Of a stretch of DNA of 37,993 nucleotides, positions 23,450-32,072 are shown piece by piece. The position numbers were made by a program, and so were the translations under genes. This DNA comes from Verrucomicrobiia bacterium (GTDB lineage Bacteria > Verrucomicrobiota > Verrucomicrobiia > Limisphaerales > UBA9464), in assembly GCA_019634635.1 (NCBI GenBank), contig JAHCBB010000043.1, positions 1 through 37,993 of the forward strand, read 5' to 3'. Every line of letters begins with the position of its first letter. Positions within the stretch are counted from its first letter, which is position 1. The notes under the pieces were generated by a model, which was not told the origin of the DNA, did no database searches, and was given only the letters and a program-made list of their open reading frames with translations.

Positions 23450-26400
23450 CTACGGCGCCTCGTCCGGGTTCAACACCTGCAACCGGACGTAGTTGAAGTT
23501 GATCCAGATGGAATGGCGGGCGGGAGCCGGCCCCGTCCGGACAATCTCGATCGTGTTGGGGCCTGCTCCCGCCCCAACTTCCGACAGGAGAAAATCCAGA
23601 TCCACCGTCGTCGTGGCCCTCAGCGTCTTGGAATAGAGCACTTCGCTGCGCCCGGACGCCGTCCGAAGCCGCACGACAATATCGTGCTGATAGAACCCGG
23701 GCTGGATGACCCCGCCAATCATGTAGCCACCCCGGGTCAACTGAAACGTGACACGCATCCGGGTCCGTTCCCTTACCTGGTCCTGCGTGAGGACGAAATG
23801 AATCCGGTTGGTCCGGTCGGCCCCGGAGAGGCCCCGCTCGAAGGCCACATCCGGTTCCCTCGCTGCAAGATCCAGGTTGGATCTGAGACCATTGAACCCG
23901 GCGGGGTACAAGCCCGCGAGGTAGAAGTCGTCATCCGCGGTCGGATTGGAGGCCGGATCGTACAAGGGGTCCTCCGGCACCCGCGTGACCTTGCCTGGAG
24001 GCGCGTCGGCCCTGCCATTCTCACGGCTGAATTCCCAGAACGGCGACCGGGTGACCCCGGTGAGTGGATCCTCGACGCCAATGGCCCACTCGACCACCGG
24101 TTCCCCTCCGCCGGGGTTCTCCGTCACTGGATCCTCCCCGGCCGCCCCGTCATCCGTGTCCGGAGTCTCAGGGAGCACCTCACCATCATCTGGTTCATCG
24201 GGCGGTTCCACCCCGGCCTCCGGGGCCTCCGGAGTCGGCGGTACAGGCGGTGCAGGCGGTACAGGCCGGACAGCCGAAGGATTGACCACCTGCATCCGGA
24301 CGTAATTGAAGGTGACCCAGATGGAACTTCGGGCGGGACTCGGCCCCACACGAACCACTTCCACCGTGTTGGGGCCCGCCGCGGCTCCGACTTCATCCAA
24401 CCGGAACTCCACGTCAACCGTCGTGGTCTTACTGATCCGATTGGCGTACAAAACCGTGCTCCGCCCGGCGGCGTTCCGGAACCGGACCACGATGTCATGG
24501 TCAAAGAACCCAGGTTGCACGACACCGCCAATCATGCGGCCGCCCCGGGTCAACTGGAAGGTGACACGCATCCGGGACTGGTCTCCGACCAGGGCGTCGT
24601 TCAAGACGAAGTGAATTCGGTTGGTGCGATCGCCCGCGGTGAGTGCCCGTTCGAAACCCGTCAGGGACTCCTGGCGGGAAAGATTGAGGTCTGCCGGGAG
24701 ACGGTTGAAACCCGCGGGGTAGAACCCGGCGAGGTAGTAATCGTCGTCCACTCCGGGGTTCGAGGCGGCGGCGTACTGGGGGTCCCCGGGATCACGGGTG
24801 ACCCGTCCCGGTGCCGCGTCGGCCCGGCCGTTCTCCTGACGAAACTCCCAGAAGGGCGGGTTCCGACCATTGGCGGAGTTGCCGTCCACCGGGTCTTCCT
24901 GGCCGATGTCCCACCGGACCATCAAGGAATCCGTGCCCACCGGCGGCACCCCATCGCCCGGCGGTGGATTCGGGTCTGAATCCGGGTTTTCAACCTCCGG
25001 ATCTTCGGGGGATACGTCCGGCGGCCCCTCCTCGTAGGGCGGATTCTCCTCCTCAACCACCGGCGGGCCATCAGGCGACGAGACGCCGAGTTCGACATAG
25101 TTGAAGTGGATCCAGGCCCCGATACCCGGAGGATTTGGGCCAACCCGCACGAACTCGATCGTGTTCGGCCCCGCGTTGGCACCAACGTCCTGTGCGGAAA
25201 ACTCAAGATCAATGACGGTTGCGCGCGACACCCGGTTGGCATAAAGGACCGTGTTGCCCCCCCGGGCATTTCGAAACCGGACCGCAATGTCGTGGTCGAA
25301 GAATCCATCCCGCTTCTCCTTGTTCTCCATCGAACCGCCCCGCGTCAGCTCGAACCGCAGTCGAATCACCGAACCGGGGACCACGTCACGCGGCTCAAGA
25401 ACAAAGTGAAGCCGGTTCACCCGGTCCCGGATGGCAAGCGATCGCTCCCACGCCGCCCAGGGTTCATCGTTCGGCACCAGGAGCGGTTCCTTCAGGCCGT
25501 TAAAACCGGCGGGATACCAGCCCGCGAGGTAGTAATCGTCATCCGGGCCAGGGTTCGCATCCGGATCGTACTGCGGATCCCCTTGAACCCGTGTCACCGA
25601 GCCCGGGGGCGTCTCGCTGCGCCCACTCTCCTCGGAAAACTCCCAGGACGGGCGGAACGGCTGTCCCGGCGGAGCGTCCTCCGGACGGTCTTCGACACCG
25701 ATCATCCAGCGGGACCTGGACTCCAGGATCCAGCGGGTGACGACGTCAATCCCGGCACGGTCCAGCTCACTCGAACCAATGGGCGGCATGTGGACTGCCC
25801 CCAGCTCCGTCATCCGGCGAAGCAGCATGGAACCGCCCAGATCCCCACGCCGGACCACCCGGGCGTCCGGGTTGCCCAGGTTGTCCACGAGGGCGCCATC
25901 CAAAATCCCCGCCTGGGTGACCGGGGTGCCCAGCCGCGCATCCCAGTTGCCGCGCCCGGGTCCGCCCGGCAAATGGCAGTAGGCGCAATTTGCATCCAGG
26001 TACGACTTGAAACGCCGCTCGAGCGAGGCGGACTCGTCCCCGATCGCCACCATCCGCGGCAGGGTGCCCGGTGAGGACACAGGGGCGTCGAAGATACCGA
26101 GACGACTGAGGGCGACCAACTGGTTCACAGACGACCCGCCGGAATCCACTTCCCGATTCAACTGCCGGGCGGAGAAGCCAAGGACATGGCCCGCGGCGGC
26201 GTTGTGGCACGACAGACATTCCGATCGTGAGGGATAGTGCCAGCGCTGGATCCGCGTCTGGCCGCCCTCGACCACCGCAATCTCCTCATCCATCCCGGAG
26301 TCCGGAACCAGATCGGCGTTGGACCCATCGGGACGCCACCGGTAGGTCAGCCCGTACACTCCCTCGTCGGTCTTGACGAGGAACCGGGTTTCCAGACGAC

Positions 26401-27994
26401 GCCGGGAGTTCGGATCACCCCGGACCAAATCGAGGTCAAAATGCTTCACCCACACCATGCCGGAAGGAAACTGCCATCCCTCCTCCTCGTTCCGTTGGAT
26501 CCGGCTGCCGGCATCCTGCATGAAGAACCAGCGGCGCTTGATCGCGTGGTCCGACCAGAACGGGGTGGTCACCTCATAGGGAGTGACACCCGCGGCCGGT
26601 ACGAGCCGCCTGAGACTGGAAAAAACCCGGGTCGCATCCAGGGTCGGAGGCAGGGATGGACCGTCACTGGTAACGTCGCGAACCAGCTTCTGGATCCGGC
26701 CGCGTCCCACCTCCGGGACCAGCAATTCTCCGGTCGCCGGGTTCAGCCCCAAGCCTCCGAAACCGGACGCCGCGGTCGTCACCTTCCAGATGTCGGCGGT
26801 GCCAACGGCATGCGGATTCAATGCCCAGAGGTGCCGGGAGCCGAAGTCCCCGAAGAGATAGCGTCCCTCGAGCTCCGGATACCGACCACCGCGATACACA
26901 AATCCGCCAATGACCGCCTGTCCCTCGAAATTGGGATCCACCCCGCCCCGACCGTACTGATAGATGGGCGCCAGGGACTGGAACCCAGCGGGGGCGCTGC
27001 GTGGCATGGGCAGCGTGCCCTCGAAATACGCCCAGCCATAATTGCCACCGCGCACGATCCGGTTCACCTCTTCCAATCGCCGGTCTCCGACGTCACCCGC
27101 GTACAAGTCCCCTGTCAGCGGGTCGAATCCCATGCGGAAGGGGTTGCGGAGTCCGACCGCCCAGAACTCGGTGCGCACCCGCGCCGGATCCACCGGCAAC
27201 CCGTTGAAGGCGGTGGCGCCGATGAACGGGTTGTCGCCGGGAATCCAATACCCCGTGCCGACCGCCGGATGCGGATTCGGGGGGAGGCTTCCGGGACGCC
27301 CATCCACATCAATCCGGAGTATGCCGCCGAAGAAATCACGGTCAATGCGCTGGGCATTCTGGACCTGGGCGGCGGCACCACCGCCGTCCCCAACCGAGAT
27401 ATAAAGGAAGCCGTCAGGTCCGAAGTGCATGTCGCCACCCTGGTGGTTGTCGCGCTCATCGAACTGCGAAATCAGGATCTGCTCGGAGGCGCGGACCGCC
27501 CGCCAGGGATTTGCCGGATCCCGCTGAAACCTCGAAACGGTGGAATAGGTCTTCCCGGCGGCGCGGTTGGTCCGGCTGTAGAACGCGTAGAACCAGCCGT
27601 TCTCAACGTAACGAGGGTGAAAGGCAAGGCCCAGCAGACCCGACTCCGACCGACTGGCCCCCAGACCGTAGGTGTCGCGCGAAATGTCCAGGAACACCGT
27701 CTTTGTCGGCCGGGCCAGGTTGGTGATCACGTGAATCCTCCCGAACAACCCGATGACGTACAGCGCGTTGGTCTGGCCCGGTGCGTTCGCCAGTCCGACA
27801 ATGTCGTCGCTCCGGTAGGGAAAGGTGAGTCCGGGGAAGGCCTCGACCAGACGATAGTGCGACCGGGGTGCCGACGACGGGAACGCCGGCGGGTCCAGCA
27901 CCAGCCGCTGACCGGCCGCAGGCAGAATCGCCATCAGAAAGATAGCGACCGCCAAAGCGGTTCGCCCCCGTGGACACGGGCGTTTGACCTCCAT
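23450..27994 (-). CDS. PQQ-type sugar dehydrogenase fused to cytochrome c and a triplicated C-terminal module
   Basis: This 1514-aa exported protein begins with a signal peptide (RTALAVAIFLMAILPAAG). Residues about 40-420 form a soluble-glucose/sorbosone-dehydrogenase propeller (NHQGGDMHFGPDGFLYISVG, AVGLRNPFRMGFDPLTGDLY, EEVNRIVRGGNYGW), which should oxidise sugars with PQQ. A second region carries two heme-type motifs, ECLSCHN near 591 and CAYCHLP near 668, so electrons may pass through c-type heme. From about 760 to the end, a roughly 212-residue module occurs three times (about 760-972, 1025-1238, 1301-1510), each with DDDYYLAGxYPAGFN, RTNRIHFVL, FQLTRGG, PGFFDHDI, GPNTxExVR and IWxxFNYV. 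Acidic Pro-rich linkers of 50-60 residues separate the copies. The module may be a carbohydrate-binding or surface domain; no family name is known to me. Confidence 0.88.
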   Translation of the reverse strand: MEVKRPCPRGRTALAVAIFLMAILPAAGQRLVLDPPAFPSSAPRSHYRLVEAFPGLTFPYRSDDIVGLANAPGQTNALYVIGLFGRIHVITNLARPTKTVFLDISRDTYGLGASRSESGLLGLAFHPRYVENGWFYAFYSRTNRAAGKTYSTVSRFQRDPANPWRAVRASEQILISQFDERDNHQGGDMHFGPDGFLYISVGDGGGAAAQVQNAQRIDRDFFGGILRIDVDGRPGSLPPNPHPAVGTGYWIPGDNPFIGATAFNGLPVDPARVRTEFWAVGLRNPFRMGFDPLTGDLYAGDVGDRRLEEVNRIVRGGNYGWAYFEGTLPMPRSAPAGFQSLAPIYQYGRGGVDPNFEGQAVIGGFVYRGGRYPELEGRYLFGDFGSRHLWALNPHAVGTADIWKVTTAASGFGGLGLNPATGELLVPEVGRGRIQKLVRDVTSDGPSLPPTLDATRVFSSLRRLVPAAGVTPYEVTTPFWSDHAIKRRWFFMQDAGSRIQRNEEEGWQFPSGMVWVKHFDLDLVRGDPNSRRRLETRFLVKTDEGVYGLTYRWRPDGSNADLVPDSGMDEEIAVVEGGQTRIQRWHYPSRSECLSCHNAAAGHVLGFSARQLNREVDSGGSSVNQLVALSRLGIFDAPVSSPGTLPRMVAIGDESASLERRFKSYLDANCAYCHLPGGPGRGNWDARLGTPVTQAGILDGALVDNLGNPDARVVRRGDLGGSMLLRRMTELGAVHMPPIGSSELDRAGIDVVTRWILESRSRWMIGVEDRPEDAPPGQPFRPSWEFSEESGRSETPPGSVTRVQGDPQYDPDANPGPDDDYYLAGWYPAGFNGLKEPLLVPNDEPWAAWERSLAIRDRVNRLHFVLEPRDVVPGSVIRLRFELTRGGSMENKEKRDGFFDHDIAVRFRNARGGNTVLYANRVSRATVIDLEFSAQDVGANAGPNTIEFVRVGPNPPGIGAWIHFNYVELGVSSPDGPPVVEEENPPYEEGPPDVSPEDPEVENPDSDPNPPPGDGVPPVGTDSLMVRWDIGQEDPVDGNSANGRNPPFWEFRQENGRADAAPGRVTRDPGDPQYAAASNPGVDDDYYLAGFYPAGFNRLPADLNLSRQESLTGFERALTAGDRTNRIHFVLNDALVGDQSRMRVTFQLTRGGRMIGGVVQPGFFDHDIVVRFRNAAGRSTVLYANRISKTTTVDVEFRLDEVGAAAGPNTVEVVRVGPSPARSSIWVTFNYVRMQVVNPSAVRPVPPAPPVPPTPEAPEAGVEPPDEPDDGEVLPETPDTDDGAAGEDPVTENPGGGEPVVEWAIGVEDPLTGVTRSPFWEFSRENGRADAPPGKVTRVPEDPLYDPASNPTADDDFYLAGLYPAGFNGLRSNLDLAAREPDVAFERGLSGADRTNRIHFVLTQDQVRERTRMRVTFQLTRGGYMIGGVIQPGFYQHDIVVRLRTASGRSEVLYSKTLRATTTVDLDFLLSEVGAGAGPNTIEIVRTGPAPARHSIWINFNYVRLQVLNPDEAP

Positions 27995-28070
27995 AAGTGC
28001 CTAAGCGAGGACCAATTATTCCGCTTCTGGCAAGAAAAAAACCTGGGGCGCGGGCAGGCCGGGCGAATCC

Positions 28071-28991
28071 CTACAGCTGTAATCCACCCGTCGCCGCGTC
28101 GGGATCTCCGGCCCGTTCGGGTGTCAGAAGCTGTCTCAGATACTGCACGGCACCCTCGAGGTCGGTCACCGAACGTGGCAGCGTGGCGCCGGCGGCATTT
28201 GGATGCCCCCCGCCCTGCAGTCGGGCCGCCACCCCCAAGGCCTCGCCGTCGAGGCTGCGAACACTGGCGACAATCGTCCGATTCGCCTTGGGAAACAGGG
28301 TGACCAGCACCTTGTATCCGGTGGCCCCCCGTTCCAGCAGTTCATGCACGATGCGGTTCGAGTCGCCGACCGAGGTCTGCACCACCCCGACTTCCGGCGA
28401 AACCTCCTCGACATGGGACGCCGACCAGGCGTAGCCGATGGGATTCTCGACCCGCCGCTTCACCGTCATCACCTCGAGCAACGGATGATTCAGCAGCCGC
28501 TCGGGATCCCCCTCCAGCAGCCGGTGCAAATTCCAGAATCCATACTCCTTCACCAGTCCGGCGTAGTCATTGGCCAGGTCAAACTCCGGATCCGCATCCA
28601 GCCAGAGGTCGGCGATGTTGTTGAGGTGCACCAACCGGTCGAGGACCGGAGTGCCCAGGCCGGCTTCGCGACAGAGGGCATACGCCAGACTGGCCGCCGA
28701 CTTTTCCGGATCATGAATCAGGCGTGCCTGGGTGGGCCGGGAGGTCGTTGTGTGATGATCCACCACCAGCCAGTCGGGACGGTCCAGACGGGACTCGAAG
28801 CTGAAGTCCGCCACCCAGGCCACCGGCTCAGTCATCTGACGATTGCGCCACCCCTGGTAGTTCCAGGCCTGCAGGGTCACCTCCGCCCCAAACAGCGACC
28901 GGGCCAGCCGGACCAGCAGCAGACCGGAAAGCAGCCCGTCCAGATCGCTTTCATGGGTGAGGATGACCGAAGGCCGTGCAAACGAAGCCAT
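28071..28991 (-). CDS. DHH-family phosphoesterase
   Basis: This 306-aa cytoplasmic protein of the DHH/DHHA1 superfamily is RecJ/nanoRNase-like. Metal-binding motifs: LTHESDLDGLLSG at residues 11-23, the ADFSFESRL strand with its Asp near 62, VVDHHTT with DHH at 78-80, and a further Asp/His-bearing segment around LVHLNNIADLWLD. The DHHA1 substrate-binding domain ends with GGGHPNAAGATLP near 263. All expected metal ligands appear present. The family hydrolyses phosphodiesters of short oligonucleotides or cyclic dinucleotides; which substrate applies here is unknown. The gene lies 76 bp upstream of the PQQ dehydrogenase on the same strand, but a shared role is not obvious. Confidence 0.88.
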   Translation of the reverse strand: MASFARPSVILTHESDLDGLLSGLLLVRLARSLFGAEVTLQAWNYQGWRNRQMTEPVAWVADFSFESRLDRPDWLVVDHHTTTSRPTQARLIHDPEKSAASLAYALCREAGLGTPVLDRLVHLNNIADLWLDADPEFDLANDYAGLVKEYGFWNLHRLLEGDPERLLNHPLLEVMTVKRRVENPIGYAWSASHVEEVSPEVGVVQTSVGDSNRIVHELLERGATGYKVLVTLFPKANRTIVASVRSLDGEALGVAARLQGGGHPNAAGATLPRSVTDLEGAVQYLRQLLTPERAGDPDAATGGLQL

Positions 28992-29065
28992 CCGTTCAGC
29001 CTACCGGGGCCCCCGGGGATGTCGAATGTCGAAAGGAGTCGAATCCGGCCCGGCGGGCTCACGCG

Positions 29066-30841
29066 TCACCTCGAAGCCGAGGTGGGAGACTCCGGTTCAT
29101 CCGCAGCCTCGAAGAACCCGATGAACATCTCGTCCCACGACTGCCGCCCAAACGTCACATGGCGCTTGGGATCCGGATTGTCCGGATTCATCGGGGAGTT
29201 GTCGAACGCGCCGGACACCAGCAACCAGGAACCCGCCGGCACGCGACGCGGCTCCTTCAGGTAGTAGCTGTGCTGCCATTTGAAGTCGTATCGCGGCACG
29301 TGGAGCAGCGTTTCCCGCGTCCCGTCCGGCAACAGCAGTTCATACCGCATCCATTTTCCACGGAGATGCATGTGCGGGAAGAGGCCGTAAAGCGTGGCGG
29401 GCTTTTCAAACGCATAGGTGGCGGTGTGCCGGGCCTCGGCATCTCCCGGAGGAATCAAGAGGCTCAATTCGATGGCCTGCCGTGTCTCGGCCGCGCGCGG
29501 ACGTGGACCTTCCGCAAGATACAGCGCCACTTCGCTTTCGTCCGTCTCCTCGGTGCCGCAGGTGGTGTAGTGCAGCTCCAGGGTCAATTCCGCCCCGCGG
29601 GGAAGGCACTTGGCCACGTCCGACGGATAGCTCAAGGCGCTGGCGCCCGGCGCCCAGCCGATCATGAACGCCCCATTGTCGTTCCCGGTGTCGGGTGCGC
29701 CGGGCCACTTGGCGTACAGGATGACGTGGTGAACGACCTTGGGGTTGCCCGGCTTGATGTCGAGGGCCTTCAGCCAGACGTCGTTGGTGAACGGGTTGGG
29801 CACCTTGACGTAGCGGTACTCGACCACTCCGGTCGCCGGAATGCGCTGGGGTTCGGGCAAACGCAGGACCGCCTGGGGTTCGCCCAGCCGCCATTCCGGT
29901 AGCGGTGCCAGGGGTGCCGCCAGTGGGTCCTCACCGTCCCCCCGGGGCGCTCCCGCCCTGGCCCAGCGGATCAACGTCTGCGTCTCCTCCCGCGTCAGGG
30001 TGTTGCCATCGAGAAAGGTTCCATGCCCCGGGTGCGGATCCCAAGGCGGCATGCGCCGCGTGAGCAACACCTCCTCGATCATGTCCGCATAGTTGGCCAC
30101 GCGGCGATGGCTGTTCATGCTGAACGGCCCGATGCCCCCCGGGCGGTGGCACTCCACACAATGGCTGGCGAGCAGGGGCGCGACCTGGCGGACATAGTCC
30201 GGCGCCTCATCGTCGCCGGCGACCCTGGCATAGCTGATCCTGCAGCCGCGCGCCGGGGTCTTTGCGACCTGAATCTCCCGACCGGCGAGAAAGTCCTCCA
30301 ACGCCGTCTCCAGGTAACGTTCGGTGGGTGCGGGCTTTTCGGCGCCTTCGGCCAACTGGTCGTCCATCGCGCCGCGGTAGATCACCCGGCGGTCCGCGAG
30401 ATCAATGGCGACCACTTCCGCGGTGCGCTCCACCCCGAGGGCCAGCCCCAGACTCTGCCGGGGGTCGAGGAGCCACGTCATGCTGTGGAGCCCCAGCTTG
30501 AAGCGCTCCTTCTGCACATCTCCGACAGAATCGCCCGCGTAGGCGTTCACCAGCCAGAACGTCACACCCTGCCCCTCGAACCGGTCGCGCAGGTCCCGGA
30601 ATTTGGACGCACTCTTGCGCACGATCGGACATCCGGTGCCTGTGAACATCAGGACCACGGCGCGTCCCGGCGTGCGGAACAGCTCATGATTCCGCTCGTC
30701 GGTGTCCAGCAGCGCGAAATTGGGCACTGCCGGGCCCGTTGCGGCGTGGCCCGCAACCGCCCCAGCACAGGCCACGGCAAGCCATTGGGCCAGCCGTGGG
30801 ATCCGAACCCGTCGCGGAAGCCCCGTGATGCGCCTCGGCAT
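29066..30841 (-). CDS. Redoxin - cytochrome c - copper monooxygenase-like fusion protein
   Basis: The ATG at 30841 gives 591 aa; an in-frame ATG at 30874 would add 11 residues. An N-terminal hydrophobic signal (LAQWLAVACAGAVAGHAA) exports it. Residues about 38-190 are a thioredoxin-like redoxin domain (PNFALLDTDERNHELF, MFTGTGCPIVRKSASKF) with only one Cys in the usual CxxC position. A c-type heme motif, SHCVECHRPGG, lies near 220-232. Residues about 330-580 resemble the copper type II ascorbate-dependent monooxygenase fold of PHM/DBM enzymes: KVVHHVILYAK, ELTLELHYTTCG and HMHLRGKWMRYEL carry candidate copper ligands, then FDNSPMNPDNPDP. This three-part arrangement is known in Verrucomicrobia, Planctomycetes and Acidobacteria, but its substrate is not. 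Confidence 0.85.
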   Translation of the reverse strand: MPRRITGLPRRVRIPRLAQWLAVACAGAVAGHAATGPAVPNFALLDTDERNHELFRTPGRAVVLMFTGTGCPIVRKSASKFRDLRDRFEGQGVTFWLVNAYAGDSVGDVQKERFKLGLHSMTWLLDPRQSLGLALGVERTAEVVAIDLADRRVIYRGAMDDQLAEGAEKPAPTERYLETALEDFLAGREIQVAKTPARGCRISYARVAGDDEAPDYVRQVAPLLASHCVECHRPGGIGPFSMNSHRRVANYADMIEEVLLTRRMPPWDPHPGHGTFLDGNTLTREETQTLIRWARAGAPRGDGEDPLAAPLAPLPEWRLGEPQAVLRLPEPQRIPATGVVEYRYVKVPNPFTNDVWLKALDIKPGNPKVVHHVILYAKWPGAPDTGNDNGAFMIGWAPGASALSYPSDVAKCLPRGAELTLELHYTTCGTEETDESEVALYLAEGPRPRAAETRQAIELSLLIPPGDAEARHTATYAFEKPATLYGLFPHMHLRGKWMRYELLLPDGTRETLLHVPRYDFKWQHSYYLKEPRRVPAGSWLLVSGAFDNSPMNPDNPDPKRHVTFGRQSWDEMFIGFFEAADEPESPTSASR

Positions 30842-31002
30842 GGTCGCGGGGTATCTATGAACCGTAGTCACCATGAAGGCTGACGCTGGACGCGCGACGA
30901 CCAAATGGCAAATCGGCAATGAATGTTGTCGTCCTTTCCCGCCTCCGGCCCCGCAAAGGACCCCCAGGCCTGCAGGCGCGCGGTTCCCGCGACCGCACCT
31001 TT

Positions 31003-31371
31003 TTATCGGGTCACCGGCCAACCGGCGGTGGTGATCGCGCGGTAGCCGCCCGCCAGGGACCACACACGGGTGTACCCCATTCGCTGCAGCGACTCGGCCG
31101 CCAGCGCGCTCCGATAGCCGCCCCCGCAGTACAGGATCAGTTCGGTGGCGCGGTCGGGCACCCGGGCCTCGATATCCCGCTCCAGAATGCCCCGACCCAA
31201 CGCGATGGCACCCTCAGCATGGCCCGCGGCCCATTCGCTCTCCTCCCGCACGTCCACGAGCAGGGCCGCCGGATTCGCGGCAAGCCGCTGGCGGGCCTCC
31301 TCCGGGCGGATCTCCCGGATGCCGGACCGCGCCGCCTCAACCAATTTCAAAAACCCGGGAGCATGTTGCAC
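31003..31371 (-). CDS. Rhodanese-domain sulfurtransferase
   Basis: This 122-aa single-domain rhodanese transfers sulfane sulfur, probably in the cytoplasm since no signal peptide is seen. The fold is clear: RPEEARQRLAANPAALLVDV, REESEWAAGHAEGAIALGRG, then the active-site loop LYCGGGYRSALAAESLQRMG with the catalytic Cys near residue 83. The end GGYRAITTAGWPVTR is typical of rhodaneses (GG...W...G.P). It is divergent from the cupin gene, with about 50 bp between the two starts, so the two may share a promoter region. The cysteine desulfurase elsewhere in the window could supply persulfide sulfur, but the genes are 4 kb apart. Confidence 0.92.
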   Translation of the reverse strand: MQHAPGFLKLVEAARSGIREIRPEEARQRLAANPAALLVDVREESEWAAGHAEGAIALGRGILERDIEARVPDRATELILYCGGGYRSALAAESLQRMGYTRVWSLAGGYRAITTAGWPVTR

Positions 31372-31421
31372 GTTGGGACCATGACTTGCCCCGCAACGCC
31401 TGCCAACCCCACACTCTCCGC

Positions 31422-31784
31422 ATGGATGTGGTCAACCTCGATGAAGCCCCCGCCTTCGTCACCAAGGACGGCTCGGAGATCCGCGAGCTGCTGGCGCATC
31501 GCAACTCGGTGATCCGGAACCAGAGCCTCGCCGAGGCCCGGCTGTTGCCGGGCCAGGCCACCGAGGAGCATTACCACGCCCGCACGGAGGAGATTTACTA
31601 CGTCACCGAAGGGACTGGACGCCTCCGCCTCGGCGAGGAGCTTCGGGACGTGCGGACGGGCGACGCGGTTGCCATCCCCCCGGGGCAACGCCACAAACTG
31701 TGGAATACCGGGACCGGAATCCTCCGCATCCTCTGCTGTTGCGCCCCGGCCTACGAGCACAGCGACACCTTCCTGACCGGCTGA
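31422..31784 (+). CDS. Cupin-domain protein
   Basis: This 120-aa single cupin starts at 31422 (MDVVNLDEAPAFVTKDGSEI). Cupin motif 1 is ATEEHYHARTEEIYYVTEGT, with two His and a Glu as metal ligands and a third Glu/Tyr region. Cupin motif 2 is GDAVAIPPGQRHKLWNTG, with the final His ligand. All usual metal ligands are present. The C-terminal Cys cluster (LRILCCCAPAYEHSDTF) is common in this subfamily of small cupins. It could be a sugar isomerase, a dioxygenase or a metal-binding protein; sequence alone does not decide. It ends 4 bp before the glutaredoxin-like gene, so the two are almost certainly co-transcribed. Confidence 0.9.
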   Translation: MDVVNLDEAPAFVTKDGSEIRELLAHRNSVIRNQSLAEARLLPGQATEEHYHARTEEIYYVTEGTGRLRLGEELRDVRTGDAVAIPPGQRHKLWNTGTGILRILCCCAPAYEHSDTFLTG

Positions 31785-31788
31785 TCCC

Positions 31789-32058
31789 ATGAAACCCACC
31801 GTCATCCGGCTCTTCATCAAACCCGGCTGCCCCTGGTGCGACGAAGCCCTCGAGTGGTTTGCCCAGCATGGCATCCGGCATGAGACGCTGGACGTCCTCC
31901 GCGATGGCGCTGCGCGGGCGGAGATGCGGTCGCTGACCGGTCAGACGCTCGCGCCGTCCCTGGAAGTGGACGGTGAAGTGCTTGCCGATTTCGGCACCGA
32001 CGAACTCGAGGCCTGGTGGACGGAACACGACTTCGAGCCCCGGGTTTCGGGCCGCTGA
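31789..32058 (+). CDS. Glutaredoxin-like protein
   Basis: This 89-aa thioredoxin-fold protein resembles glutaredoxin. The redox motif CPWC follows the first strand (VIRLFIKPGCPWCDEALEWF), and the fold continues with a cis-Pro-type segment (TLAPSLEVDGEVLADFGTDE). It should reduce disulfides or glutathione mixed disulfides in the cytoplasm, though the usual TVP is APS here, so it might be a reductase for a particular partner. The start ATG lies 4 bp after the cupin stop. The gene converges with the hydrolase gene, with only 14 bp between the stops. The family is clear; substrate and electron donor are not. Confidence 0.9.
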   Translation: MKPTVIRLFIKPGCPWCDEALEWFAQHGIRHETLDVLRDGAARAEMRSLTGQTLAPSLEVDGEVLADFGTDELEAWWTEHDFEPRVSGR

Positions 32059-32072
32059 CCCCGTGCATCCGA

